From: Spirometra erinaceieuropaei
Lineage: Eukaryota; Platyhelminthes; Cestoda; Diphyllobothriidea; Diphyllobothriidae
NCBI GenBank assembly: GCA_902702965.1
Contig: CACRXP010000049.1
Span: forward strand, 402,188 to 466,187
Direction of reading: 5' to 3'
Length of the DNA stretch: 64,000 bases
This document shows, one piece after another, positions 43,161 to 54,419 of this stretch. The notes under the pieces are model-generated. The model was not told the origin of the DNA and ran no database searches. It saw only the letters and a list, made by a program, of their open reading frames with translations. Within the stretch, counting starts at the first letter, position 1. Every line of letters begins with the position of its first letter. The position numbers and the translations under genes are program-made.

Positions 43161-44825
43161 TGATTGGACCAAGTACCTTGACTGTATTAAGAACCGATGA
43201 GGCTTTATTGCATTTAGAAATATTTCATTTATCTAAAGAGCATCGACTCAGATTGTATGTAGATTTAAGTAAATATGTCGTTTTACTGAATATCTCCTGT
43301 GAACAAGTGCACCCAACCAGACCACTTAATCGTTTCAGCATCCGTGAACCCGAAGGTTTAACCTTTAAACGTGTGTCAGTTCGAAAAAAGATGCTTCTGA
43401 ACTGTAAACCGAGGAATATATCTTATCCTTTCGTTGTCTCCTGGCCTGTATTCTCAAAACTTCTGTCTGGTCGAAAGCAAAGTTCTGCAGGCTCCGTTTC
43501 ACAGAGCTTTCACAGGTCCTTCTCTATCGGACGCTCAGTTAATTGAAAAAAACTCCCACTCCGCACAACTAGGAGGAAATGTGTCAGAATCTTCTCTGCT
43601 CAACACACGACTGGAGCTTATTACAACTGTCTGCACCTCTAGGGGAATTCCGCTGTCCGGAGTTTTTGACAAAGTAGACCAAATGACGTATTTTGTGAGA
43701 CCTTCATTGACACACTGAAATGGGTTCTCGGTTGCAAAGAATTGCTTGTTTGCACAGCATGTAGCCTAACTCACGAAACCTGGTGACGGAAATTTAGATG
43801 GTCACTTGGAGGCACCTAAAATGTTAGACACTTTTCATATTTTGCCTTGTCAGTTCCGGCAACTGTCCATTGGACTGTGAAATATGTTTTTTGGTAATTA
43901 TACCAAGCTAAATGCGCACAACTATGAGCTTAAAGCAGCGTTAATTTGTCCCCGGCCAGTCTTCTGTTAGTAGCTGTTCTAGAAGAAAGTTTTGCATCAG
44001 GGTGTATTAATCCGTTTGAGGACAGTAGCTTACATTAAATTTCGTTCATTCGAAATTTAATTTTGTGCTCCGCGTTACTCAGATGAGACAAGATAAGGAA
44101 AACGTATTTAAAAAAACAGATGCTTCTGGATTTTAAACGTTTAAATTTGGAAATCTTTGTTAGTTTATACCCTAGCAACTATAGTAACACTCACAGACAC
44201 GGTTTCGTTTTAACCAACTCATATTTTTCGAGCATTTCCAAATTTTCCGTAAGAAACCATGGAAAGAGTCACTATCGAGCAACCATTTGAACTTCTGGGC
44301 GTATAATAAGTTTATTATTGCATCATCTACTTTCTGTTTATGCGTAATTTAGGAACAAAACCGGGGCGGCTCTAGCCGTTTTAGGCGATATCGTAATACC
44401 TAGGTGGCCATTCGGTGGGGTATTAATAATCGTAGGACAAAGTATAAAAGTAACCATTGACTACGCAAATGACTCCGATTTGAAGGAAAGCGCGCGTTCT
44501 TTCATCTGCGACAAAAATATCAATCATTCTCAAGGGGGTGAAAAAGCCGCCCAAATGTTCCAATTTTTCCATTACTTAGTCCTGCAAATGATGAAGCACA
44601 CAAATACTCCTCAGTAAAGTGCTACATTGAAGCATATTTTGAAGAAGTAAATAATTTGAGAGATGTTTTATATTAACCGAAAATACTAATCTAGGGCCTT
44701 TGTTGTGCATGCCCATTCAATGTGGGCTGTGAGGACTCTTTAATTTTTGTCAAGTCTACAGATATGATCCTAACGATTACCTGCGCGTCAATAAACACAC
44801 AATATAAGGGCTAGATTGCAGTTGG
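43161..44825. other. unassigned
   Basis: A plus-strand frame of 149 codons (43097-43546) overlaps the PLE edge and shows no domain. Otherwise nothing is recognised. Confidence 0.3.
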
Positions 44826-45235
44826 TAGCCAGGCCCCCTGTTACAGGTGGCTGAGGTGTTTGTTTACTGGGGCTATTTTTCGTGGTTCCATAATCACGTC
44901 TGATCCACTTGGCTTCCGTTTTACCTCTAAGGTTAGGAATAGGATACCGGTTAATGGTTTCCGAATTTTGGGTTAGGGTCGTGTCTTTAATTTTAGGTTT
45001 TGGGACTACGATCAGGGTTTGAGCGTATGATTAGGTTTCAGTTTTACGGTTGGCTTTTTCAGTTACGGCTATGTATAAGGGCTACGGTTCCGGTTACTAT
45101 TTCGGTTAGGGCTAGGATTAGGGTAGCCGTTACGGCTAACGGTTAACGCTTAAGTTTAAGGTTAAAGTGAGAATTAGGATAAGGTTAGGGTTAAGGTCGC
45201 CGTCCGCTTCTCCATTCCTTGCTAGCAAATGCGAT
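44826..45235. repeat. telomere-like degenerate tract, possible third TIR element
   Basis: GGTTAGGG-related words fill 44930-45205, heavily mutated. The outer edges GGTAGCCAGGCCCC (44823-44836) and GCTAGCAAATGCG (about 45222-45234) resemble the termini of the element at 49399-49721. It is more decayed than that copy. Confidence 0.45.
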
Positions 45236-45560
45236 CTAACCCGCACAAGAACTCACTCCTTCGACAAATGACTTCAAGAAATATCTTGTTTTGATAGTTT
45301 TGGTAGACAAAACTGCAGGGCCAATCTTCTAAGCAGTTGATTGAGAGTACTGGAAGCCGTAAAGTTTTCACTGCTATTTCAAGGATACCCTGAAACTCAG
45401 ATAGCTTCATTGGTGTCAAAACAATATTTTTCCGATTCAAAATGTTATTCAAATTCCCAGATAATTTTGTGCCCTAACTGTCGTCGCACATGAGCAAAAG
45501 ATTCTGGGTCACACGTTGTGCATTTCTATGAGAGTTTGCTGTAGATTCGAACAGTATTAC
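45236..45560. other. unassigned
   Basis: Nothing recognised. Confidence 0.3.
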
Positions 45561-45601
45561 GCATTGAAGGAGACACGATCGCTGGGACAAGAGCTTTATT
45601 A

Positions 45602-45643
45602 GCCTGACGTTTCGGATTCCTGTTCGAGCCCATCATGAGAGAC
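45602..45643 (-). ncRNA. PLE hammerhead relic
   Basis: On the minus strand CTGATGA is changed to CTCATGA, removing the essential G5, and stem II is mismatched. GAAACGTC and the AGGC stem I half are kept. Probably inactive. Confidence 0.6.
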
Positions 45644-45780
45644 AAAAGCAGATACGGGTGATTCGAGCACAAGGGGCTGCAGTATTTATAGGATGCAGTC
45701 GCCATGCTACCGCATACGTATGAATATTCACGGCTCCCTCCTTCATCCGAGACCGTCGCACTTGGTGTGTTGATTGTTTA

Positions 45781-46250
45781 ATGGCCGTCGGAGAAACCGG
45801 AAGACTGCGCCGAACGAGAATGGTCGAACACGCTGCAGCGAGGCGGGGAAATGACGCCAGCTGTCAAGCTGCGGCTCATTCGACGAGATCCGGCCACATA
45901 GTCGAATACGACGAGGCCGAAATTCTCGCAAGAGGTGACAACCGCGTGAGCCGGGAGTTACTTAATTCATGGTTTACTGGCCCCCCAGCCCATTAGCAAG
46001 TGCAATGAATTTCCTCTTCAATACTCAGTGCCGAGACTTCGCCTAGGCGGAGTAAATAGCCACGCGGGGAGCGCACGTGTGAACACTTGTCCCAACTCCA
46101 GGGTCCGTGCGTCAGATGGTCGAGCAATCATCCCACCAACATCCGACGCACGTGATGAAATTGCAGCAATTAACGACGCGAATGTCGGTCATCAAGCAAT
46201 TAGCACGCCAATTGCGACGATCTCGGATGAAGGGGGGAGCCGTGAATGTT
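45781..46250 (+). pseudogene. PLE GIY-YIG endonuclease and C-terminal extension
   Basis: The first frame (45781-45993) reads GETGRLRRTRMVEHAAARRG and AHSTRSGHIVEYDEAEILAR then RELLNSWFTG, which is the GIY-YIG core with the conserved R, E and H residues but without the GIY part. A frameshift near 46000 leads to a second frame reading LRLGGVNSHAG and SDGRAIIPPTSDARDEIAAI up to about 46250. The endonuclease would nick DNA to prime PLE reverse transcription; this copy is truncated at its 5' side by the inverted arm. Confidence 0.8.
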
Positions 46251-46329
46251 CATACGTATGCGGTAGCATGGCGACTGCATCCTATAAATACTGCAGCCCC
46301 ATGTGCACGAATCACCCGTATCTGCTTTT

Positions 46330-46371
46330 GTCTCTTATGATGAGCCCGAGCAGGAATCCGAAACGTCAGGC
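46330..46371 (+). ncRNA. PLE hammerhead relic
   Basis: Stem I GTCT/AGGC and GAAACGTC are intact, but CTGATGA has become CTTATGA (46334-46340), and stem II is partly mismatched. The loss of G5 should abolish cleavage. Confidence 0.6.
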
Positions 46372-46594
46372 TAATAAAGCTCTTGTCCCAGCGATCGTGT
46401 CTTCTTCTTCAAGACTTCTTCCTGGGACTCGTCTCTTCGCTTCTATTGGCAATATTACGCATTTCAGAACGGACGGATACCATGTTATTTGAAGACGCTT
46501 AATGGTTTTAGTAACAGTCAGTATTTGTTGAAACCAATATACTCTTTTTAAAGTAAAAGTGGGGCTGATGTAATTTACTGCACGTCATTTTTTT

Positions 46595-46720
46595 ATCGTT
46601 GCGAATGGCGATGTCTGATCTGTGGCGAACAACATAGTTGGCGCAGAACAGCGACTTGCGCGGTATCTACCGCACTCTCTCCTCCCTTACCCACCTAGGC
46701 CTTGAGGGGTATCATGTTAG
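46595..46720 (+). repeat. dispersed repeat R1, partial
   Basis: Contains GACTTGCGCGGTATCTACCG and CACTCTCTCCTCCC; truncated on the right. Confidence 0.55.
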
Positions 46721-49395
46721 GCCGACCGGACTGCACTGCGAATACAAGCAAAGTTGTTTCTGTTTGTGCTTTGCATAAGGTATGTTTTACATTATACTGA
46801 TAGCAAAAATCAGTAGGATAAATTGATGTTGTCGGGTTAGTTATTTTTTAACAAATATGATTTTCGCAGACAGCCGGAAGGCCTCATGTTTAAATGCCGA
46901 TATACTGACGCGACCGAAGTAGCTTCAGATTGTCCTAAACGCTAATCAACATTACAGTCCACCCCAGTAATCTTTTCAATCGAACTCCTATTTCAGAATT
47001 GCAGTTGAGGGTTTGTGAGATCCGTTACCCGCTGTGTATGCTGCAGCAGGAGCAGGAGGACTTTAAACACTCGCAATCAACGGAGCCAAGGAGTCCTAAC
47101 TTGTCCGTCCTCAAAAAAATACGACAGATACGGGCTTATGGGCGCACCTTATATGTCCGCTAGAAAGACCTATTCATATTTACCGAAGCAGTATGTGTGG
47201 CGATCAGTGTGGACTTTCAATGACGGGACGATTTTCTGCGCTTGGACTGATTTACAATGACTAAAGTCTAAACACCTCCCTGTCTTCCCGTCTTCACGAT
47301 GCTCAAGTCGTCAGACAAGACGGATGACGTTCAATCAGACCCCTGCTAAGGAATTAGACAGTCTACCTATCCGTACTGGTAAATCACTGAGGCAGCACGT
47401 ACGCACGCACTGTCTTGAAAACCATCTGAATCACACATGAATCCTTCTTGGGTCATAAATTTTGTCCAAAGTGAGCCCAGAAGGCGAAGTCCAGGGAACC
47501 CCGGGTTTTGCTGACCTTTTACACACTCAGTGAATATGTATGTCGAACTGGAGCGTCGCAGTAATTCTCTCCACTAATCACCCCCTCCCGCCATGCTGAC
47601 ATTATTCCGATACACACCCCATAAGGTGAGACGACTGCTGTTTTGGATCCTACCTCTACGCTGGCGGGCATGTCAAATGTTCTTCCACGCAGGCTATGCA
47701 CGCAGTTGTCATTAGAGAGCTCTCATCAGGAAAAGCAAAAGTACTTGAACCCATCAGCCCCAAATGTGGCAACAAGTGCTCATTAAGTGCGTGTGTGTGT
47801 GTGGCGTAGAACAGTTATGCAGAATCATGAATTATTTGGTGGAGACATCGCGAATGTGCATATACGCACGTACGCGCGCGCGGGGGGGGATGGCTAAGTT
47901 CGAAAGCTGTGTGCAGTCTAATCAGCGAGGGAGAGTTGCAGATGCAGCACTCTGGACTACATGCGATCCAGTCTTACGGGGGATTGGAAGGAGTATTAGG
48001 CGCATTAAGACGATACAACACTGGATATACGTTGCTATGCCTTAGAGTTCAAGGATTTAAGCATAGAATGGCAGAATTCAACAAGGAGCAGAACTGGACA
48101 GTATTCAGAGTGACAGGAATACCCGAATACGTTTAACAGTCTGGCCAAATTGCAACACAGTTAAGCATTTCTAACTAAGAGGATATTTTGGCTCATTTTG
48201 GAACGCATCAAGTTGTATCACTGCGTTTGTGCTTCCTGGTTTAAGTGTTTACAACTGAGTATCCACTGTTTGACAGTCATAGGAAAAAGAAGATGAACAG
48301 GTGAGGAGGTACTTCAGGTTTACCTGTCGATCACTGAAACAGAGGCACATTTTCATACACAGGAGCCGCAACGACAGCTATCCGAAAGTATAAAAAATAG
48401 TTTCTCTCGAAAAGGAGAAAAAACCTCAATGCAAAGGACGCAAATTGGTCAGAAAATATTGCGGAAATGTTTATGAGGACACTGAATGTTAGTCAGACGT
48501 ACTCAAGACCAGTTAGTCTTCCAGGTCAAATAGGTTTAAAATGTAGCATGTCATTTGCTGACAGTTTTCTTCCTCCTTCCGTCGTCTCCTTTCATAAAAA
48601 AAACTGCTGACTAGTCACACGATATACTTAGTGTTCATGCAGCCACCCATATATGTTGGCGTATTTAAAAAAAACTACTGGAGCAACTCATAAATCGAAA
48701 AACAAAAATTACAATAGGCTGACACGTGCGGGTTCGGGAGAGGTCTTTGACAAAAGTTCTTTCAGGATTATAATCGCAGAACGATGCACTTTTTGATGTT
48801 CTCGCACATCGCGCTTGGTTAGGCAGACTTCACTTTGGATGGCAAAAATGTATCAAAGTTGGGGTGAGACTCCAGGGAGCATCTAAGAAGTGGAAAATTA
48901 TGTCTAGAAATAAAGCAATTTGCAGAGGAGTCATCCTTTCTCTGTCTCCCATGAGGAGGACTGGGGCTAAGACGCGGACAGCAAAATTGGTTTAATGCGT
49001 TTTGGACGCGAGGGCGTTATGGGCGGAAAAACGAGCATGTCTAGAGTCCAGAGCTGCAGCACATATAGCAGCAGGAATAGACGAATTCAGTTTCGAAGGT
49101 CTGATAACCGTTTATAAAGGCAGATTGCCAACTGACTGCCTCAATAATTTGGGTAGTCTATCACCGGTTTCATGGGACTTGCGTGAGTACTCACTCCAAA
49201 GGACCGAATCTCACCAGACATGGACTGACATATTTATTTGGACATGCAGATGTTAAAGGCAATATAAATAATGTTGTAAAACAGACTAGTCTGGAATTTA
49301 ACTCTGAGAAATCTCGGGGATGGGAATTTGTTGATTTTAGTTAGGAATATTCTCGGTCCCGCGTAACTTACAATCAATAAAAAATTACGGTCTGA
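46721..49395. other. unassigned
   Basis: Nothing firm in about 2.7 kb. Short GT and CG runs occur at about 47790-47802 and 47874-47881. Frames of 60-93 codons are not supported. Confidence 0.3.
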
Positions 49396-49398
49396 CGT

Positions 49399-49721
49399 GG
49401 TTTGGTAGCCCCACCTGAAGTAAGCAAACCCTAGTCACCCCTGATACGGGACTGGTGGTAATGGAGTTTTTTTACAGGCGTGTCCGAAGAACGCACAGGC
49501 GACTGGGTCAAGTAGTTGTATACAAAAGAAAAGCTATTGGGAATGCGCGGTTGTACTCTGGATGGGTCAGAAATAGTTGCGCTAGTCCCTAACTCCAACT
49601 CTAACCCCTAGCGCCAACCCGAATCCTAAACCCTAACCCCTAACCATAATCCTAACCCTTAACCCTAACACTTAACCCCAACTCCGACAGCATTGTATTC
49701 ATCAGGTGGGGCTAGCAAACC
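49399..49721 (-). mobile_element. short TIR element carrying telomere-like repeats, best copy
   Basis: The terminal inverted repeats GGTTTGGTAGCCCCACCTGA (49399-49418) and the complement at 49702-49721 match at 19 of 20 positions. Inside, 49590-49680 is a degenerate CCCTAA array (minus strand TTAGGG type) and 49490-49560 is the conserved non-telomeric part. The element is 323 bp with no ORF. No target duplication is obvious at its edges. Confidence 0.78.
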
Positions 49722-50030
49722 GCATCTTACCAAAATTACAACTATAATTTTGCGTAATTCCCTCTTACTGCCTTAAGACTTGTGGAAATTCAGTCCCAAT
49801 GGCAAATAAATGTTATTTATTGCACATTTAAGTTTTTTGAGCGTTTGCCACATCATTAATAAGCAAACCGTGGCTCTCGCAGCCTGATGTACATTGACAG
49901 TTCTCTGACACCTAGCTCCCTGCCGGAAAATGCGCTTGCGTTCCCGTTGGGTATACAGGACGTGAGCATGGCTGCCGAGTCATCCTCGTCTTTCTGACCC
50001 GTTGTAGTGCTATTGTTGTTCGTTATAATC
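49722..50030. other. unassigned
   Basis: Nothing recognised. Confidence 0.3.
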
Positions 50031-50310
50031 CTGCTCAAGTCTTCGTTGTGGATCGGGGGATCTGGTGGTACGTCTAGGTGCGGATCCGGCCATGCCAGCC
50101 ATCTGCGCCCTCTCCCGTCTCCAGTTTCTCGACTCCGTCTTGACCCCGGACCCAGTTGGGGAGAGAGTGTGGTAGATGCTGCGTAAGTCTACCATCATTA
50201 TAAACGAATGCACGCACAAGTCCCCATGCCTGCTTTATCTTGCTGTGGCGCACACGGTGGATAACGTCGGGCACGACGGCGGAACTGCCTTTCATCGTAC
50301 TTATTTCTTG
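50030..50310 (-). repeat. dispersed repeat R1, full copy
   Basis: The plus strand reads GATCTGGTGGTACGTCTAGG, GCCAGCCATCTGCGCC, GACTCCGTCTTGACCCC, GTGTGGTAGATGCTGCGTAA and CTTGCTGTGGCGCACACGG, the complement of the order at 21900-22170. This copy defines the family length at about 280 bases. Confidence 0.65.
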
Positions 50311-50589
50311 GTATGCTGTGCCATCAAGTTTAAAGTGTGTAACAAGGCAACTTTTGTGTTACAAAGTAGAACGCCGTCTCTCACTTGTTTCTGGAGATTC
50401 AAACTACGCTGTGTACAAGGTTAATAAGATAATGCAGTGGGTATTTCGTATCCAAAGAGTTATAAGCGTGAGGCTCTTATGGATCTCCCTGTAACGCCCA
50501 AGTAGTCTAGTATTCGCCAGGTGGATGAACTCAACCTGATGCAGGGGCACTGCAATACGTACTGGCAATATGGATATAATATATAATTA

Positions 50590-51581
50590 CAGTAGATGTG
50601 CTAACTCATGAAATGTCGACCGAAATTTCGAAATGCGTTCTCGTTTCGAAAAGATCAGTTAAGTAGTGTTGTAAAACTAATCATGATGCAGCATAAATCT
50701 ATAATGATCCAGTTACCTCAAGGTGTCGGCTTTCGAAAGAACTTATTTTCGGCTGCATGCAAGATCTATACTTTGCAAAAATGACTACATATGTAGCACG
50801 CAAGTTTCTCATTGATTTTCGATGCCCTTGAAAATTCAATTATGTTTCCTGGAAAACATGCATAAAAATATTCATTCTTTTACGTATTCGGTAGAAAATC
50901 ACGTCTTCTTCCAATTTCACCCTCAAAAGAAGAGTATAATTCGGTTTTTAAAAAGTTTTTAATTATGAGATTTTTTGATACCGTTAAATGGCCGTTCATG
51001 AAACGTCATGTATCTGCATTTACGAATGTGGCTTGTAAAGTTAACAATGTTGTTCAAATTCACTGCTTAACTTTATGAACGCGATATATTCCCTCTTAAC
51101 ACCGTAGAGAAATGCATGGTTTTCCGTACACGGAAAATATACAGCTTGTAGTTTTGAAACCCTCTATGCAAGTGTAACAGCATGTCGGGTTCGAAATTAT
51201 TTGGGAATTAGAAAAGTTTTTAAAACCGAATTATACTCTTCTTTTGAGGGTGAAATTGGAAGAAGACGTGATTTTCTACCGAATAAGTAAAAGAATGAAT
51301 ATTTTTATGCATGTTTTCCATGAAACATAATTGAATTTTCAGGGGCATCGAAAATCAATGAGAAAATTGCATACTACGTAAGTTGTCATTTTTTGCAGAG
51401 TATAGATCTTGCATGCAGCCGAAAATAAGTTCGTTCGAAAGCTGACACCTTGAGGTAACTGGATCATTATAGATTTATGCTGCATCATGATTAGTTTTAC
51501 AACACTGCTTAATTTATCTTTTCGAAACGAGAACGCATTTCGAAATTTTGGTTGATATTTCATGAGTTAGCACATCTACTG
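50590..51581. mobile_element. foldback MITE, copy 3 (best preserved)
   Basis: The 992-bp unit starts CAGTAGATGTGCTAACTCATG and ends in its complement, flanked by TA at 50588-50589 and 51582-51583. Arms of about 390 bases are almost perfectly complementary around a centre of about 200 bases. It has no ORF. This copy appears youngest because its arms have diverged least. Confidence 0.95.
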
Positions 51582-51589
51582 TATATGGA

Positions 51590-52680
51590 TATATAATACT
51601 ATATATGACTTTGTCCAAGAAGGGGAAACTTGAGGTCAAATTAATAGGTTGGTTGTGTTTCCCAACATAGAGAACTCATTGAACCTGCCTAAACTCCCAA
51701 AGCAATTACATAAAATATTGTGTCCTACAAAATGCCTTTAGTCATTCTTTTAAAAGATGCAATTCACGTTGCACGGACAGAACTCCTAGGGAGATAACGC
51801 TGCCCACTGATAAGCAACATTTTTTCCAGCGTTACTGGTTAGGCGTTTCGAAATTTTCACAGAATCGCCAACACACCAGCATGCGCGTAGCGACCGAGGG
51901 GGTTTAAACCGCGCGTCTAAATACTATCCTCTCTTAAAAAAGCATAGCTCGGGATTCTAGTCTCCGTTCATACACTTCGACGCAAACGTTGAGGAGGATA
52001 GATTAGGTAGGGAGGTTTTGTGGTTATCCTTTCCAAAACCACTAACATAGTCGCACATGGAACGTCCGCTTGCCACGAGGATGGGAGGTCAGTCTATTCT
52101 AACAAATATGCCTTCTTAGACCTCTTTAACACACGGTTTTAATTAATTAACATGGAAGAGAAATACAACTTGTTTATCAAGAAGAACGCTGACACTAATT
52201 CCTCTTGAAAATAAAATGGTTTCTTGAAGTGGATTGACAGTTGACAATAATTCCCTTGAGGACAGACAGCGCACGAATTCTTAGCTGAACGATCAGAAAT
52301 CCGTTTCGATTTTGCCAAATTTTATGCAATATATACTTTGTAATCCGGGGTGGTCGTAGGTTTTCCGCGGCAAGCGCACTTATCTCGCCACATACGACCT
52401 AATCCAAAAGGGCGTTTTAGTAACAGTTCCGATCAACAATTAGAAGCAGAAGCGGCATCAGTGGACATGTCATAAAGTTAAAATTAGCAGAAAACTTCAC
52501 AAGCCTGCTCCGTCTAGACACCCTATTTACAATATACGATGACTTATAAATGCGCCCAGGCTATTTTTATAAACGAGTAAGAAAAAGTATCTAATGCTAG
52601 CCCAGTCGGCGTGGACGAGCACTTTGTAGCTCGCGCCGACACTTCTTTCCGCGATCGCGCCTCAACGCAGTCTCAGAACA
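51590..52680. other. unassigned
   Basis: No transposon domain seen. GC rises toward 52600, before the candidate exon. Confidence 0.3.
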
Positions 52681-52681
52681 C

Positions 52682-52775
52682 ATGTTTTCGGCTAAGCAAA
52701 TTCCACAGACCGTACAGTCAGCGCCTCTTTTACTTTGCAGAAAATTTCATCTCAAAGCGGAAGAAGTCAAGTTAG
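52682..52775 (+). CDS. possible first exon of an unrecognised gene
   Basis: An ATG at 52682 starts MFSAKQIPQTVQSAPLLLCR and continues KFHLKAEEVKLDK, up to a good donor (CAAAG followed by GTAGGC) at about 52775. The 5' flank is GC-rich with many CG dinucleotides, which would suit a promoter. The basic, hydroxylated N-terminus could be a mitochondrial targeting peptide. No further exon was found and the frame also runs on to a stop at 52879. The evidence is weak. Confidence 0.25.
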
Positions 52776-53106
52776 ACAAAGGTAGGCACATTTTGTTAGA
52801 TATCGTTGACCTGGCACGTGCGGAACGGAGGTTAAGAAACCAGCGCTGTGAAAGGAACAGCTATAGGTCTGAAGGCTAAGAGAAGGGGCAGGGGAAAAGG
52901 GGGTTTAAGTGCCACGCGATGCCGGCGAGAGGCAGGTGGGTGCGTTTGTAAGGGTTGACAGCCTCCTTGTGGAGGGCGGCACGAATGAGGGAGTGAAGTG
53001 CGCGGGCATAGCCTCTGCCGTCGACGTTGGCAATGAGTGAACAAACAGTACCAGTCATCCTCTGCTTCCTGCATGCAATCAATTTTCTCATCCCTCCAAC
53101 CTGGAC
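52776..53106. other. unassigned
   Basis: Two overlapping minus-strand frames (52832-53091) have no family support. Confidence 0.3.
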
Positions 53107-53470
53107 GTGAGAGCCACGATGTGCAAGCGCACAGTCCGCCCGGCCCTATATCCTGTGTTGAGGCCTAGCTTGGGCAAAGTAAGCGGCTACTCGGGGAGCT
53201 CGCAGGCGGACACTGTTTCCAATGCCAGTGTCGGTGGGCCAGATGGTCGAGTAATCATCACGTCAACATCCAACATTTGTGATGAAATTTCAATGACTAA
53301 GGACTCAAAAGTGGACTATCAAGCAATGACTGTATCCAGGTCAACCATCCTCGACGAAAGGGAGTCGTGAGGTATGCGGTGGCATAGCGACGGCGTCCCA
53401 CACATACTTCATCTGATGCTGCCTCTGATGATGGCTCGGGTCAGTCGAATAAGGCTCCTGTTCCAGCGAT
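53107..53470 (+). pseudogene. PLE C-terminal extension and deleted hammerhead
   Basis: The frame reads YPVLRPSLGKVSGYSGSSQ and GPDGRVIITSTSNICDEI, aligning without gaps to the extension at 36835-37062. The trailer keeps CTGATGATGGCTCGG (about 53427), but the following stem and GAAAC are deleted before GTCAGTCGAATAA. This is an older, more diverged copy. Confidence 0.75.
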
Positions 53471-53998
53471 GGTGTCTGCATCTTCTCAACTCCTCCCCGG
53501 GGTTTGTCCTTTCACTTGTGTCAATAAAGTGGCAACAGCCTGTCTACACGTGCTCTAGTGAAGCGATAAGTTCTGCGGTGTTTTACTGCAGGTTTTTATG
53601 GAGGCGGGTATGGTTTGTATGATGGTAGGATATCTTTAGACGATGTGGGCAGATGAAGAGGGAGCTACGGATGTACAAAAGGTGATTGAACGGCGTTTTA
53701 AAACTGGGAGGAAATTTAACAAACATAGGCCTTATATGAATTCAATGCGTGAAGCACTTTTAAAGACTTGTTATATTGTTGCCTTTTTCCAAGCTAATTG
53801 GTTCCAGCACTAGAAAACTTGAGTTTTATGAAATTTTTGTCGTGAAGTTGTTTTTTATAAGGGACACTGTGTGCTGGCGCTAGTTGATGAATAGTATTCG
53901 GTGTGGGCTGCCAAAGTGGGCAGTATGAGTGGCACATAATCGTAAATGTGAATAGATGCGAGGAGACGAGTCTCAGGAGGCGGTCGGGAAAAAGGAGG
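53471..53998. other. unassigned
   Basis: Begins with the last of the PLE trailer; otherwise nothing recognised. Confidence 0.3.
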
Positions 53999-53999
53999 C

Positions 54000-54215
54000 A
54001 CGATCGCTTGGACAAGGACTTTATTCACCTGACGTTTCGGATTCCTGGTCATCAGAGACAATAGCAGATACGAGTGGTTTATGACGAAGGGGGCAGCCGT
54101 GAATATGCATAGGTAGCATGGCGACTGCATCCTGTAAATAATGCAGTCCCTCGTGCACGAACCACCCGTATCTGCTTTTGTCGGCGAACAAAGCTCTAGC
54201 GATCGTGTCTCCTTC
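54000..54215. mobile_element. head-to-head PLE trailer ends, no coding part
   Basis: The minus half (about 54000-54085) has the degenerate trailer: GACGTTTCGGATTCC and TCATCAGAGAC, where the hammerhead stem II is deleted to a few bases. The plus half (about 54085-54215) has TAAATAATGCAGTCCC, CACCCGTATCTGCTTTTGTC and AGCGATCGTGTCTCC but has lost its hammerhead. The spacer is almost absent, giving a near-perfect palindrome of trailers. Confidence 0.7.
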
Positions 54216-54419
54216 TTCACAGTATTAAACATGGCCTGTCGAAATGAGTAGCATAAGTAGCGCATAGTCATAAATGAGAAGACGTGGTTTGAAAGTCGCC
54301 GTAAGGGGCTTCAGCGGAAACTGTTTCTAGTAGAGTATTTCGTCCAGGAAAAAACGAAGAGGAACGGCTCTAAAGCGCATTCTGTAAAACTGGAATGCTT
54401 TTCCGTCTCCAAATTTAAA

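Larger units (their letters stand above)
45565..46470. mobile_element. PLE 3' end with GIY-YIG and inverted partial copy
   Basis: The left arm (45565-45785) is the reverse complement of the right trailer (about 46189-46415). Between them, in the plus sense, lie a GIY-YIG fragment (45781-45993) and the C-terminal extension (46004-46250). The trailer ends with AGCGATCGTG, then GGGACTCGTCTCTTCGCTTC, the same end as in the element at 36452. Confidence 0.85.
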
